Program-made: the position numbers and the translations under genes
NCBI RefSeq assembly: GCF_003008425.1
Contig: NZ_PXOQ01000007.1
Coordinates: 124,001-188,000, forward strand
Direction: 5' to 3'
From: Aurantibacter aestuarii
Lineage (GTDB): Bacteria; Bacteroidota; Bacteroidia; Flavobacteriales; Flavobacteriaceae
Length of the DNA stretch: 64,000 nt
In this document: positions 7,231-16,475 of the stretch, one piece after another
Layout of the letters: each line of letters starts with the position of its first letter
Numbering within the stretch: the first letter of the stretch is position 1
Notes under the pieces: generated by a model
What the model was told of the DNA's origin: nothing
The model's database searches: none
Seen by the model: only the letters and a program-made list of their open reading frames with translations

Positions 7231-8670
7231 TTAGTAATTAGGGTTTTGCACAAGTGCTCCTGCACTAATATCAATCTGCTCTTGTGGTATTGGAAAAACT
7301 TCATGCTTACCCTCCATAAAAGGAATTCCTTTAGAATTAAGAACCATAGATGCTCTTCCTTGTCTTACAAGATCGAAATAACGATCATGCTCAAATGCTA
7401 GTTCTAAGCGTCTTTCCTCCCATATAGCCAGTGTGCTTAAGTCTGTTGCTGCAGTTAATCCTGCTCTAAGTCTTACTTTATTAAGTGGCGTTGCAACATC
7501 TCCACCAATTATAGATTTTGCTTCTGCATTCATTAACAACACTTCGGCAAATCGAAAAAGTCTTACGTTTTTTCCTGTTTGTTCCGACTCGGTAAGAATA
7601 CTTGAATAAGCCTTTTGGTTATATCGTGGATTAGGAGCATTTATATTGATAACTCGCCCATCAAATAAGGTCTCTCCAGCATACATTATAGTAGCTTCTC
7701 TTCTAAGATCGTTAGCAGTGTAAGCATCATTTAAATCTTGTGAAGGCGTATTAAAACCCCAACCCCAGCCTCCTTCGCCACGAGCTCCTTGGATGGTACT
7801 ATACTTATCTACTCCTGCGGCTGGTTCATTACCTCTAGCCTGAATTTCAAAAATAGATTCTATATTGTTTTCGGAAGTTTCTTTCCAGATGTCTTCATAG
7901 TTTGGAGTTAAATCATATTCTAAAGAAAGTATGACAGCATCTGTATAAGCTACTACTTCCGGCCATTTGGATTGATACATACTCACTTTAGCCATTAGGG
8001 TTTGTGCTGCCCCTTTGGTTGCTCTTCCTAATTCTGAAGCTGGATATTCACTTTTAAGAGGCAAAGCGTCAATTGCAAATAATAAATCCTGCTCTATGAA
8101 AGCAAAACACTCTTCTTTTGATTTTTTTGCTAAAATCCCTGAATTAATATCATCAACAGAAGTAATATTTGAAATTAACGGTACGCCTCCAAAAGATTGG
8201 ACTAATCTAAAATAAAATAAAGCTCTCAAAAATCTGGCTTCGCCTAGTAATCTGGTTTGTAAAGCAACATCCATATCGAATTCTGAAATTCTAGAGATGG
8301 CTTGATTTGCCCTTTGGATTCCATTATAATGTCCCTGCCATACCTCACTAACAGAAATAATTGTTGGCGTAATTTGTAATCCATCTAACAGATTTTTATC
8401 TGCTCCTGTATCACTTGGAATACTACCTTTATCTGCATCATCGGACGCAATACTGGTTAAACCAGTCCACCCAAACGAACTCATTTCCCATTTTAAAAGA
8501 CTATTATAGACTGCATTAACAAGTTCTGGAGCACGGTCTGGAGTTAGGGCATCTTCGGTTTCTTGGTTTGCATCTACGTCTATAAAATCTTCTGAACATG
8601 ATTGTACCAAAACAAATGCCAGCAGGGTTACTAAAGCGTAAGTTTTAAAAAAATTAATTTCAGTTTTCAT
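7231..8670 (-). CDS. susD: SusD/RagB-family outer-membrane nutrient-binding lipoprotein
   Basis: This 479-residue protein has a lipoprotein signal (VLVQSCSED, Cys about 25). It shows the typical SusD layout: tetratricopeptide-like N-terminal helices with the conserved GEARFLRALFYFRLVQSFGGVPLI segment (about 140-165), a RATKGAAQTLMAKVSMYQ segment, and a C-terminal RxxELAFEHDRYFDLVRQG block ending in FPIPQEQIDISAG. SusD proteins cap the SusC barrel and deliver oligosaccharides to it. The gene starts 11 bases after susC. Its ligand should be the same glycan as that of the two downstream hydrolases. Confidence 0.95.
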   Translation of the reverse strand: MKTEINFFKTYALVTLLAFVLVQSCSEDFIDVDANQETEDALTPDRAPELVNAVYNSLLKWEMSSFGWTGLTSIASDDADKGSIPSDTGADKNLLDGLQITPTIISVSEVWQGHYNGIQRANQAISRISEFDMDVALQTRLLGEARFLRALFYFRLVQSFGGVPLISNITSVDDINSGILAKKSKEECFAFIEQDLLFAIDALPLKSEYPASELGRATKGAAQTLMAKVSMYQSKWPEVVAYTDAVILSLEYDLTPNYEDIWKETSENNIESIFEIQARGNEPAAGVDKYSTIQGARGEGGWGWGFNTPSQDLNDAYTANDLRREATIMYAGETLFDGRVININAPNPRYNQKAYSSILTESEQTGKNVRLFRFAEVLLMNAEAKSIIGGDVATPLNKVRLRAGLTAATDLSTLAIWEERRLELAFEHDRYFDLVRQGRASMVLNSKGIPFMEGKHEVFPIPQEQIDISAGALVQNPNY

Positions 8671-8681
8671 AATTTTTAATA

Positions 8682-11600
8682 TTAAAATGAAGTGTTTAGG
8701 CCTACATAAAATGATTTTAAGGTTGGATAAGCGTCCAGCTCTATTCCTGCATTGCCTAAAGGAGCACCTGGTAATTCTGGAGTAAATCCTGTAAACTTTT
8801 GAAATATAAATGGGTTTTTAGCAGTTGCATAAACTCGAATGGAGTTAAAAAAACTTTTTTCTGTACTTGGAATAGTATATCCAACTGTAATATTATTAAC
8901 TCTAAAAAAATCTCCGTCTTCTAGATAATATGTTGACGATAATGGAACATCATTAAAAGCTCTCGGAGTAGTATTACTTGGTCGACCAGTGGTATAACGG
9001 CTATTAAATTCTACTAATTCTATATTTTCATTACCAAAGCGTTGTGCTTTTTTCCCGTTATAGACTTTATTTCCAAAATTAGCGAAGGTATCTACGCTAA
9101 AATCAAACTTTCTGTATTGAACTCCTAAGTTAATACCTCCATATACTTTGGGAAGATATGATCCAAAAAATGCTCTATCACTTTCATCTACAACGCCATC
9201 TTCGTTTAAATCTTTATATACCAAATCTCCATTATCGTCTATTCCTTCTACATCATATAAGTAAAAACTGCCCAATGGTTGACCAACAGCTATTTTTTTT
9301 GTGTATTGTCCGTTATTAATAAAACCACCAATTTGTTCATTGAAAAAAGGATTTGTGACTTTAGCAATCTCATTTTTATTATAAGACACATTGAAGCCGA
9401 TGTTGTATTTTAAATGATCATTAATATTATCTTTCCAGTTTAATGCTAGCTCTATACCTTTATTTTCAATTTCACCTACATGAGAATTAAATGGATCAAA
9501 ACCAATAATATCTGGCAACTCCAGTTGTAAAGTTGCGTTTCTATTTAATCTCCTATAGGCATCTATTTCTCCTGAGAGTCTGTAATCTAAGAGTGTAAAC
9601 TCCAAACCAACATTAAATTCTTCTGTAGTTTCCCATGTAAGATCTTCTTCTATTGTACTGGTAATAGTGATACCTTGCTGAAGATTTTGATTTTGTCCAA
9701 ATGCATAAAACCCACCACTTCCCGTTGTTGCTGCTAAAACATTTAATGGTACATTTTGATTTCCTAATTCTCCATAACTGGCTCTTAACTTTAAAATATC
9801 AAAAACACTGTTTTCCATAAAGGTTTCTTCGGTAAGAACCCAACCTGTACTTAAAGCAAAAAAATTTCCAAATTGTTGGCCTTTTTTGAACTTACTAGAA
9901 CCATCTCTTCTAAACGAAGCACCAAATAAATATTTGTCTTTATAGTCATAATTTATTCTTGCTATGTAAGAATATAATCTATCAACTACGCCTAAGGCAC
10001 CTGAATTTAATTGAGTTTCATCTTCATCTCCTGTACTTAAATTAAAATTAAGATTTGAGTCTAAGGGCACATTATTTCGTGTTGCCGACAAAAACTCACC
10101 TCTATTTTCTTCTGCAGTTATTCCTAATGTTGCATTAAAGGTATGCGCATCGTTATAGGTTTTTTTATACGTGAAATAATTATCTAAAAACCACCTGTAA
10201 GTATTAGTATGGGTAACTGTAAGTCTCGTATTAGCAGGGTTTTCTGAATCTCCTTCAAAACTACTCTCTGTGTTAAAAGGGTTTTGAGCTAAAAAATTCC
10301 CTAATCTGTTTCTAAATGCGTAAAATCTACCATACTCTGTTTCTATTGAAAAGCGAGAGGTAAAGGTTAAATCTTGTAAGATTTCATAATCCAATTTAAA
10401 AGCGCTCTGAATTTTAAAAAATTTATTTTTATCTCTTTTAAAATCGTTACTTGCATCTATAGCTGGATTTGCAACATTATTAATATTTACAGATGAGCCA
10501 TAGGCGTCATTTTCGTCTCTAACAGGTATTATTGGCGCTTGTTTATACGCTGCTGTAAAAAGTCCATAGTTTTGAGGTGTTCCTGATGCAAGTTGCACAC
10601 CTACATTGTGTGAAAAATTTAGTTTTTTACTAATTTCATAATCGACATTACTTCTTAGGGTTAGTCTGTTAAATTCATCGTTTAATAAAACCCCACGCTC
10701 CCTATTAAAGCCTGCACTAAAAAAAGCCTTTATCCTTTCTGAACCACCAGAAACGGACATATTATAATTAGAAACTAAACCCGTTTGTGTTATAACATCC
10801 AACCAATTAGTGTCGTAAGGTTGATTTGTAGGAATAAAACCAATAGTGCTATCGTCGTTTGTAGGATTATTGTCTGTTAAATAATCACGTCTAGCAGCTT
10901 CATTACTATAAGTAACATACTGCGAGGCATTTGCCAATTCTACGCGAGTTAAAATATCTCTAACACCAGTGTAGGTATCAAAGTTTATAATCATTTTTCC
11001 CGCCTTTCCTTTTTTTGTAGTTACTATAATTACTCCATTTGCGCCTCGGTTTCCATAAATGGCTAAAGAGGCAGCGTCTTTTAATACATTTATAGATTCT
11101 ATATCGGAAGAATTTATATTATTGATATTGTCGGTTAGTATACCGTCAACCACATAAAGTGGATCTCTTCCTCCTTGAACTGTTCCCAGTCCTCTAATTA
11201 TAACTGTAGAGGCTTGACCAGGAGCATCCGAAGCTACAACTTGTACTCCAGAAGCTTTTCCTTGAAGAGCTTGAGTGGCATTTAAAACAGGCTCTTTAGA
11301 TAATTCTTCGCCTTTAATTTGAGCAACAGAACTGGTTAAAATAGCTTTTTTTTGAGTTCCATAGCCCACAATAAGTACTTCATCTAAAGCACTAACATCC
11401 TCTTTAAGTATGATATTATAGGACTTATTGCTGGCAACTGTAATATTTTGTTCAATAAAACCCAAATAGCTAAATGTAATGATATCTCCATTCGATGCCT
11501 CTATACTAAAATTTCCATCAAAGTCTGTTTGAGTTCCTTTTTGTTTTGCCTTTATAATAACATTTGCTCCTGGAAGTGGTACATTATTTTGATCAACAAT

Positions 11601-11687
11601 GGTTCCCGTAATAATATTTTGAGTATATCCAAACGAAACACTTAGTACCAATAGAAGTAAAACAAGAATTTTAATTTTAGATTTCAT
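8682..11687 (-). CDS. susC: SusC/RagA-family TonB-dependent outer-membrane transporter
   Basis: This 1001-residue protein has a Sec signal (ending GYTQ). It then has a carboxypeptidase-regulatory-like beta-sandwich (GTIVDQNNVPLPGANVIIK to TFSYLGF, about 25-105), a TonB-box/plug region (DEVLIVGYGTQKKA, followed by RGLGTVQGGRDPLYVVDGIL and the INVLKDAASLAIYGNRGANGVIIVTTKKGK hallmark split across about 180-225), and a long beta-barrel ending LNTSF with terminal Phe. It imports glycan fragments together with SusD, powered by TonB. It is the first structural gene of the PUL, 209 bases after the regulator gene, and has its own probable promoter and operator-like palindromes in that gap. Confidence 0.97.
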   Translation of the reverse strand: MKSKIKILVLLLLVLSVSFGYTQNIITGTIVDQNNVPLPGANVIIKAKQKGTQTDFDGNFSIEASNGDIITFSYLGFIEQNITVASNKSYNIILKEDVSALDEVLIVGYGTQKKAILTSSVAQIKGEELSKEPVLNATQALQGKASGVQVVASDAPGQASTVIIRGLGTVQGGRDPLYVVDGILTDNINNINSSDIESINVLKDAASLAIYGNRGANGVIIVTTKKGKAGKMIINFDTYTGVRDILTRVELANASQYVTYSNEAARRDYLTDNNPTNDDSTIGFIPTNQPYDTNWLDVITQTGLVSNYNMSVSGGSERIKAFFSAGFNRERGVLLNDEFNRLTLRSNVDYEISKKLNFSHNVGVQLASGTPQNYGLFTAAYKQAPIIPVRDENDAYGSSVNINNVANPAIDASNDFKRDKNKFFKIQSAFKLDYEILQDLTFTSRFSIETEYGRFYAFRNRLGNFLAQNPFNTESSFEGDSENPANTRLTVTHTNTYRWFLDNYFTYKKTYNDAHTFNATLGITAEENRGEFLSATRNNVPLDSNLNFNLSTGDEDETQLNSGALGVVDRLYSYIARINYDYKDKYLFGASFRRDGSSKFKKGQQFGNFFALSTGWVLTEETFMENSVFDILKLRASYGELGNQNVPLNVLAATTGSGGFYAFGQNQNLQQGITITSTIEEDLTWETTEEFNVGLEFTLLDYRLSGEIDAYRRLNRNATLQLELPDIIGFDPFNSHVGEIENKGIELALNWKDNINDHLKYNIGFNVSYNKNEIAKVTNPFFNEQIGGFINNGQYTKKIAVGQPLGSFYLYDVEGIDDNGDLVYKDLNEDGVVDESDRAFFGSYLPKVYGGINLGVQYRKFDFSVDTFANFGNKVYNGKKAQRFGNENIELVEFNSRYTTGRPSNTTPRAFNDVPLSSTYYLEDGDFFRVNNITVGYTIPSTEKSFFNSIRVYATAKNPFIFQKFTGFTPELPGAPLGNAGIELDAYPTLKSFYVGLNTSF

Positions 11688-11729
11688 GTAAACTATTATA
11701 ATTTAAAAAGGTTTAAATCTCACCTCTTA

Positions 11730-11770
11730 CAAATTTAAAGGAATCATTAATGTCTACTCTCAATGAGTAA
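11730..11770 (-). promoter_or_regulatory. Probable susC operon promoter with a palindrome at the -33 region
   Basis: On the minus strand TAAATTTG (11737 to 11730) matches the Bacteroidota -7 element TAnnTTTG. A TTG lies 23 bases upstream, slightly longer than usual, inside the perfect palindrome TACTC-TCAAT-GAGTA (11755-11769). The predicted start lies about 30-40 bases upstream of the susC ATG. Confidence 0.5.
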
Positions 11771-11776
11771 AGATGT

Positions 11777-11797
11777 ATAGGCCTATTTTCAAATAGG
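11777..11797. promoter_or_regulatory. Nested palindromes upstream of susC, candidate regulator binding site
   Basis: ATAGGCCTAT (11777-11786) is a perfect 10-bp palindrome. It overlaps CCTATTT-TC-AAATAGG (11782-11797), a perfect 7-bp inverted repeat. The half-site CCTAT/ATAGG therefore occurs three times. No T-tract follows in either direction, so it is unlikely to be a terminator. Its position just upstream of the susC promoter suits binding by the adjacent LuxR-type regulator; this is inference. Confidence 0.45.
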
Positions 11798-11896
11798 TCT
11801 TGTAAATCAAACAGTTACATCATTTAATAAACTTAATTTTAACAAAGCGATGTGGTAATGATGAGGTAAAATAAGAGCTGTATTGAGAAATACGCA

Positions 11897-14650
11897 TTAA
11901 AACTGGTCTAAAAATTCGATAAAAGTAATTTGAGCATCTAGATTTAGCTTTTTTCTTAATCGATAACGTTGTAGCTCTACACTTCTTGTAGTAATACCCA
12001 ATAATGGGGCTATTTCTTTAGAGGTTAAACCAACTTTTATATAAGCACAAAGCTTACGATCTTTAGTAGTAAGTTTTGGAAATGCCATAGAAAGGCTTTT
12101 AAAAAAATCTTCATTTAATTCATTAAACTTTGTCTCGAAAAGAGTCCAATCATTTTTACTATCTAATTGCTCACCCGACCTATGCAAAATATTTTTTGTT
12201 CTAGTCAAGTTTGGAGATGACTTTTCTAAACGTTTTAACTCATTTCTCAACAATATAATTGTTTCGTTTTTTTGAACAATTGAAGCCGTCCTATTTGTTA
12301 GTTCTTTTTTTCTTGTCTTTATCTCATTAATAAGATTATTTTTTTCAACCTGCTCAAGTTTTTTCCTTGCTTCCTCCTTTAGATGCATCTGGACTTTTAA
12401 ATGATCTTTTTTAGCTTGATGTTTTTGGTATCTAGCAACAAAATAAATTACAAAAAGGAGTAATATAACATAAACTATCTTCATTAAGAGACTTAAATAC
12501 CAAGGCGGTAGCACCTTAATTTGAAGAGTAGTTTTTAAAAAAGGACTTCCTTTATCGTAAACTTCTAAATTATAATTTCCTGCAGGTAAATTTTGAAACG
12601 TAAATCGTCCATTTTGTATATCTTCATTTAAATTAACTTCTCCATTTAAATTATAAGCTAATATATTTTCATAAGCACCAGGCGTAAACACTTCTAAAGT
12701 TAACAATCGAGCATCTTTATGCTTAAGCTCTAAATTATTAGGCAAAGAATTATCTATTAATTCACGATTAACGAAAACCTTATGGATTATCGGTTTAGAT
12801 TTAAGTGTGATTGCTTTGTTGTTCAGACTCAAAACTGAGAAACCATCTTTAAGATTAAATACTACAGTAGAGTCATTTTTATATATAAGCTTTTCGTAAC
12901 CTCTTACAAATCTTGAAAAAAGAAATTTGTTAGAAAAATCATCTTCAAGTTCTAATTTGTAATTAAAACATGAGATAATTGACTTAGTATTATCAAACAA
13001 CCAAAACTTTGATGATTTTTTACCTAATAACTTTTTACCATAAAATTTACCAACCGGCTGAAATCTATCATTTATTTTTGAATATGTATACCAATTTCCA
13101 TTTACCAAAAAATAAGGTTTACCATTTAGCTCTTCTAATTCAACTTTATGGTCTTTAATCATAGGATGCCCTGAAAAGCGGTTTATTTTATTTACTATTG
13201 AATTTCTCTTATCATAAAGCACCTTGTATAGACCTTTATAATTATCGGTTGCCCAAAGCGTGGAATCATTTTCAAAAACAAGTTTGTCTATTGGAACATC
13301 TAGTCCGTCCAATTTAGAAATAACATATTCATTTTGAATAGTTTTCAAAACACCTATTCCAGAATAGGTCGACAAAAACAAATCGTTGGAATCCGATCTT
13401 GAAAAATAGTTATAAACACCACTAAAAGATCCTTTTATAGGTACTAGTTTTTTATCACGAATAATAAACGCTCCATTATTATGCGCACAAAACAATTTGT
13501 TTTCAAACTTAAATAAGTTCCAGGAATGACCCTCAGAATCATTTATAAGCTTAAGCAGATTGTCTTCAAATGTATAAACACCTGTATTACTTGCTAAATA
13601 ATACTTATTTTGAAAAAATGCAACGTCATAAACAGTCCCTAAAACCCCTGTTAAATCTGTAAAATACAAGAAGTTACTTTTTATATCAATTTTACTAATT
13701 CCATTATCTAAAGCCAGCCATAAATAATTGTTATCTATTTTAAGGTCTAAAATGGTGTTATTTCTTAATCCGGACTGTTTGTTTAAAATTTTAAATGTTT
13801 GGTTTTGTATATTATAAATTATAATTCCGTTTTTAACCGTGCCAAATACAATCTGATTTTTATTACCAAAGGAGATCTTATTTAATGTAAAATTCTTAAG
13901 CGCTTTATTTAAATTAACAGGTAATTTCTGAATTACTATTCCGTTATACAAAAACGCTCCTAATTGTCTAGTGTTGAGAAATATAAGGTCATCAAATGAA
14001 ACAACATGTGTTACCTCATTAAAAGATGCTATTTTTTCATTTCCTTCATAAGGAACTACAAGTGTATTATTAATTTCATTTAAACCAGTATCTAAGCTAC
14101 TAAATAGTAATTTATCTTTATAAACACACAATCCAGATATATTAGAACTGGTTGCAATTCTATTAATTTTAGACCCGTTAAAAGCATATATTGCGCCAAA
14201 AGACCTAAAAAAAATAGTGTCATTAAACTTTACGATTTGCCAAAACTCTTCGCCTTGTAAAGGCTTATCTTTTCCGAAATTTTCTTTTAATGAAAAATAT
14301 ACATGTTCACCTAATAAATTTTCTTCCCAATACCCAAACTCCTCATAAGACCCTGTAAAAATTCGATTACCATCAGAAAATACAGAACGCACAATCATTT
14401 TATTTGGTAATTCGTATAAAGTCCAGAATTGACCATTGTAAATTGATAGCCCAGAATTATTAGCCACAGCAACTCTTCCATCTGAAGTAATATCTACACC
14501 CCAATTTTGACTACTACCAAATGCATAATTAGTTATTTCTGGACTTAAAGATTGTGCTTGTAATGAAGAGGCTAAACATAAATAAACCATAATGATATGA
14601 CCTATTATGAAACATCGATATTGTAGAATATAGTTCTTAAGCAATTCCAA
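11897..14650 (-). CDS. Membrane-spanning one-protein sensor/transcription regulator (propeller, Y_Y_Y, TM, LuxR HTH)
   Basis: This 917-residue protein has an N-terminal signal (ending LQAQ, about 33). A long periplasmic region of repeated WxxY/SxLWLATDN-type strands looks like a two-component-regulator beta-propeller pair (about 35-640). A triple-tyrosine (Y_Y_Y) domain follows (about 645-713). One transmembrane helix (about 720-740) leads to a charged coiled coil (about 742-810) and a C-terminal LuxR/GerE-type HTH (about 860-917, GLTSKEIAPLLGITTRSVELQRYRLRKKL, key residues KEIA and SVE). No histidine kinase or receiver is present, so signal sensing and DNA binding are in one chain, as in SusR-like PUL regulators. 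It is encoded just upstream of susC and should activate that operon when its glycan is bound. Confidence 0.92.
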   Translation of the reverse strand: MELLKNYILQYRCFIIGHIIMVYLCLASSLQAQSLSPEITNYAFGSSQNWGVDITSDGRVAVANNSGLSIYNGQFWTLYELPNKMIVRSVFSDGNRIFTGSYEEFGYWEENLLGEHVYFSLKENFGKDKPLQGEEFWQIVKFNDTIFFRSFGAIYAFNGSKINRIATSSNISGLCVYKDKLLFSSLDTGLNEINNTLVVPYEGNEKIASFNEVTHVVSFDDLIFLNTRQLGAFLYNGIVIQKLPVNLNKALKNFTLNKISFGNKNQIVFGTVKNGIIIYNIQNQTFKILNKQSGLRNNTILDLKIDNNYLWLALDNGISKIDIKSNFLYFTDLTGVLGTVYDVAFFQNKYYLASNTGVYTFEDNLLKLINDSEGHSWNLFKFENKLFCAHNNGAFIIRDKKLVPIKGSFSGVYNYFSRSDSNDLFLSTYSGIGVLKTIQNEYVISKLDGLDVPIDKLVFENDSTLWATDNYKGLYKVLYDKRNSIVNKINRFSGHPMIKDHKVELEELNGKPYFLVNGNWYTYSKINDRFQPVGKFYGKKLLGKKSSKFWLFDNTKSIISCFNYKLELEDDFSNKFLFSRFVRGYEKLIYKNDSTVVFNLKDGFSVLSLNNKAITLKSKPIIHKVFVNRELIDNSLPNNLELKHKDARLLTLEVFTPGAYENILAYNLNGEVNLNEDIQNGRFTFQNLPAGNYNLEVYDKGSPFLKTTLQIKVLPPWYLSLLMKIVYVILLLFVIYFVARYQKHQAKKDHLKVQMHLKEEARKKLEQVEKNNLINEIKTRKKELTNRTASIVQKNETIILLRNELKRLEKSSPNLTRTKNILHRSGEQLDSKNDWTLFETKFNELNEDFFKSLSMAFPKLTTKDRKLCAYIKVGLTSKEIAPLLGITTRSVELQRYRLRKKLNLDAQITFIEFLDQF

Positions 14651-14892
14651 AAATATTTCCTTATAAAGATTAGTACAACATTCAATTGTGTCATAGTTAA
14701 GTCTTCTATTTCATATTGAATGCTATAAATTTAATGGTTTTAAAATTAAGCCTGACAAGAAAAAGAAAAGTTCATAAATAAAAGAAAACCAAAAACTATC
14801 TTTCAAAAGAACAAATCTCATTTTGTTAATTAAATTTAAACAATGCTTTATTACGAGGTGTAATTATTAATTTTACAAAAGAAAAAAATAAA
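14651..14892. promoter_or_regulatory. Divergent intergenic region with a spaced inverted repeat
   Basis: This 242-bp AT-rich gap separates the PUL regulator (minus) from the DUF2452 gene (plus). It contains CATTCAAT (14679-14686) and its exact reverse complement ATTGAATG (14715-14722), 28 bases apart, 29-72 bases upstream of the regulator. I see no clear TAnnTTTG promoter and no RNA gene. Confidence 0.35.
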
Positions 14893-15306
14893 ATGCAGAA
14901 CAAGAAAAAGCCTGACAATGTCGTTTTTAATACAGAAACACAACAATACGATGCTGCATTAAAACCCTATGCCACTAATGTTGGTGCTCCAGCCATTTCC
15001 GTGACAGATAATATCTCTTGGAAAAATAAAAACATAAGTATTGCAAATAAAACACTTAAAGCAAAATATTTAGAATTAAAAGCGGAGTACGATAAAATGC
15101 TAGAAGAACTAGATTACAACAATCTTATTTACAATGCAAAATTCAACTTCCAACCTATAGTTGGTGAAACTTATCACTTATATAATGATAAAAATGGTAA
15201 TCCGTTTTTATCTATTATACATCCAGAAGAATGTAACTTCGAGTTTTTAGATAGCTTTTATCTAAACTCAGAACAATTATGGGTTAAATCGACTGAAAAA
15301 TCTTAA
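14893..15306 (+). CDS. DUF2452 family protein
   Basis: This 137-residue soluble protein has no signal peptide or membrane segment. It matches the DUF2452 pattern: N-terminal KPDNVVFN, YATNVGAP, a charged central helix (LKAKYLELKAEYDKMLEEL), then NAKFNFQPIVGETYHLY and FLSIIHPEEC near the end. The family is common in Bacteroidota and has no established function. It is the first gene on the plus strand after the PUL, 66 bases before the HupE-like gene. Identification rests on recognised motifs. Confidence 0.85.
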   Translation: MQNKKKPDNVVFNTETQQYDAALKPYATNVGAPAISVTDNISWKNKNISIANKTLKAKYLELKAEYDKMLEELDYNNLIYNAKFNFQPIVGETYHLYNDKNGNPFLSIIHPEECNFEFLDSFYLNSEQLWVKSTEKS

Positions 15307-15318
15307 ACCTTTAAGTAA

Positions 15319-15347
15319 TTGTCTCCTCTTGTATTTTCTTATATTTG
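15319..15347 (+). promoter_or_regulatory. Probable Bacteroidota-type promoter for the HupE-like gene
   Basis: TTG at 15319-15321 and TATATTTG at 15340-15347 match the -33/-7 consensus with an 18-base spacer. The coding region starts 26 bases after the -7 element. Confidence 0.55.
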
Positions 15348-15372
15348 GAAAAAAAATTAAATCCGTTATTTT

Positions 15373-15960
15373 ATGTTTGACACGTTTTGGATGAATGTTA
15401 AGTTTGGTATTAACCACGTACTAGACATTAATGCGTATGATCACGTATTGTTTCTGATTGTATTAACTGTGCCCTATTTGTTTAAAGACTGGAAACGTGT
15501 CTTTTTGTTAGTAACCATGTTTACTTTGGGCCATACAGTATCTTTATTATTAGCTGTTTATGGCGCTATAAATATAAAAGCCTCAATTATAGAGTTTTTA
15601 ATACCTATAACTATTTTAATTATCGCAATATTTAATGTATTTACTGCTGGAAAGGGTGCTCAAAAGGAAAAAGTAGGCATTCTGTTTTTTTCTACCTTAT
15701 TTTTTGGACTCGTGCATGGTTTAGGTTTTGCCAGAGAGTTTAAAATGTACGTTGGTAAAGCTTCCTCGAAATTAATACCTCTTTTAGAATTTGCTTTAGG
15801 TATTGAAATTGCACAAATTATTGTAGTCTTTATTGTTTTGTTGTTAGGTTATATTTTCCAAACCATTTTTAGATTTTCTAAAAGAGATTGGGTAATGGTT
15901 ATTTCTGCAGTTGTAGTAGGGCTAGTTATTCCAATGTTAATTAACAACTATCCATTTTAA
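15373..15960 (+). CDS. HupE/UreJ family integral membrane protein
   Basis: This 195-residue, strongly hydrophobic protein has about six transmembrane segments. Family landmarks are GINHVLDxxAYDHVLFL near residue 12, FTLGHTVSLLLA near 52 and FGLVHGLGFA near 116, each with the conserved histidines (and an Asp in the first) expected to handle a metal ion. HupE and UreJ relatives are nickel or cobalt transporters in hydrogenase and urease clusters, but no such genes are nearby. This flavobacterial branch is usually encoded alone, so the ion carried is unknown. Confidence 0.85.
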   Translation: MFDTFWMNVKFGINHVLDINAYDHVLFLIVLTVPYLFKDWKRVFLLVTMFTLGHTVSLLLAVYGAINIKASIIEFLIPITILIIAIFNVFTAGKGAQKEKVGILFFSTLFFGLVHGLGFAREFKMYVGKASSKLIPLLEFALGIEIAQIIVVFIVLLLGYIFQTIFRFSKRDWVMVISAVVVGLVIPMLINNYPF

Positions 15961-16034
15961 AAACTCTTAAACTTCTAATACTTACATCCATTAATAGCCG
16001 TTAACTCTATAGATTTACATCGTGCTTAGCTCTT

Positions 16035-16475
16035 ATGACCATGCCTAAAAAAAAACAATTAAAATACGATAAAGCTTATTTAAGAATGGCTCAGGAATGG
16101 GGTAAACTTTCTTATTGTAAACGTAAGCAGGTGGGCGCAATTATTGTAAAAGATAAGATGATTATTTCAGATGGCTATAATGGTACTCCTTCCGGTTTTG
16201 AAAACTATTGTGAAGATGATGAAGGCTACACCAAGTGGTATGTATTACACGCAGAAGCCAATGCTATTTTAAAGGTTGCAGCTTCTACGCAATCTTGTAA
16301 AGATGCGACTTTGTATATCACATTGTCCCCATGCAAAGAATGTAGTAAGCTTATTCATCAGGCTGGCATTATTCGTGTAGTATATAATCAGGCTTATAAA
16401 GATGATTCAGGCTTAAAATTTTTAGAAAAAGCCGGTATTGAACTAGAACATATAGAAGACGTTACAAACAAATGA
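16035..16475 (+). CDS. Deoxycytidylate (dCMP) deaminase, ComEB type
   Basis: This 146-residue cytosolic enzyme has a complete zinc deaminase signature: HAEANAIL (His and catalytic Glu, about 74-76) and PCKECSKLI (two zinc Cys, about 100-103). GAIIVKDKMIISDGYNGTPSGFEN is the nucleotide-binding segment. dCMP deaminase makes dUMP for thymidylate synthesis. Its stop codon overlaps the start of the S41 peptidase gene (ATGA, 16472-16475), so the two are translationally coupled. A second Met two codons in is a possible alternative start. Confidence 0.93.
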   Translation: MTMPKKKQLKYDKAYLRMAQEWGKLSYCKRKQVGAIIVKDKMIISDGYNGTPSGFENYCEDDEGYTKWYVLHAEANAILKVAASTQSCKDATLYITLSPCKECSKLIHQAGIIRVVYNQAYKDDSGLKFLEKAGIELEHIEDVTNK

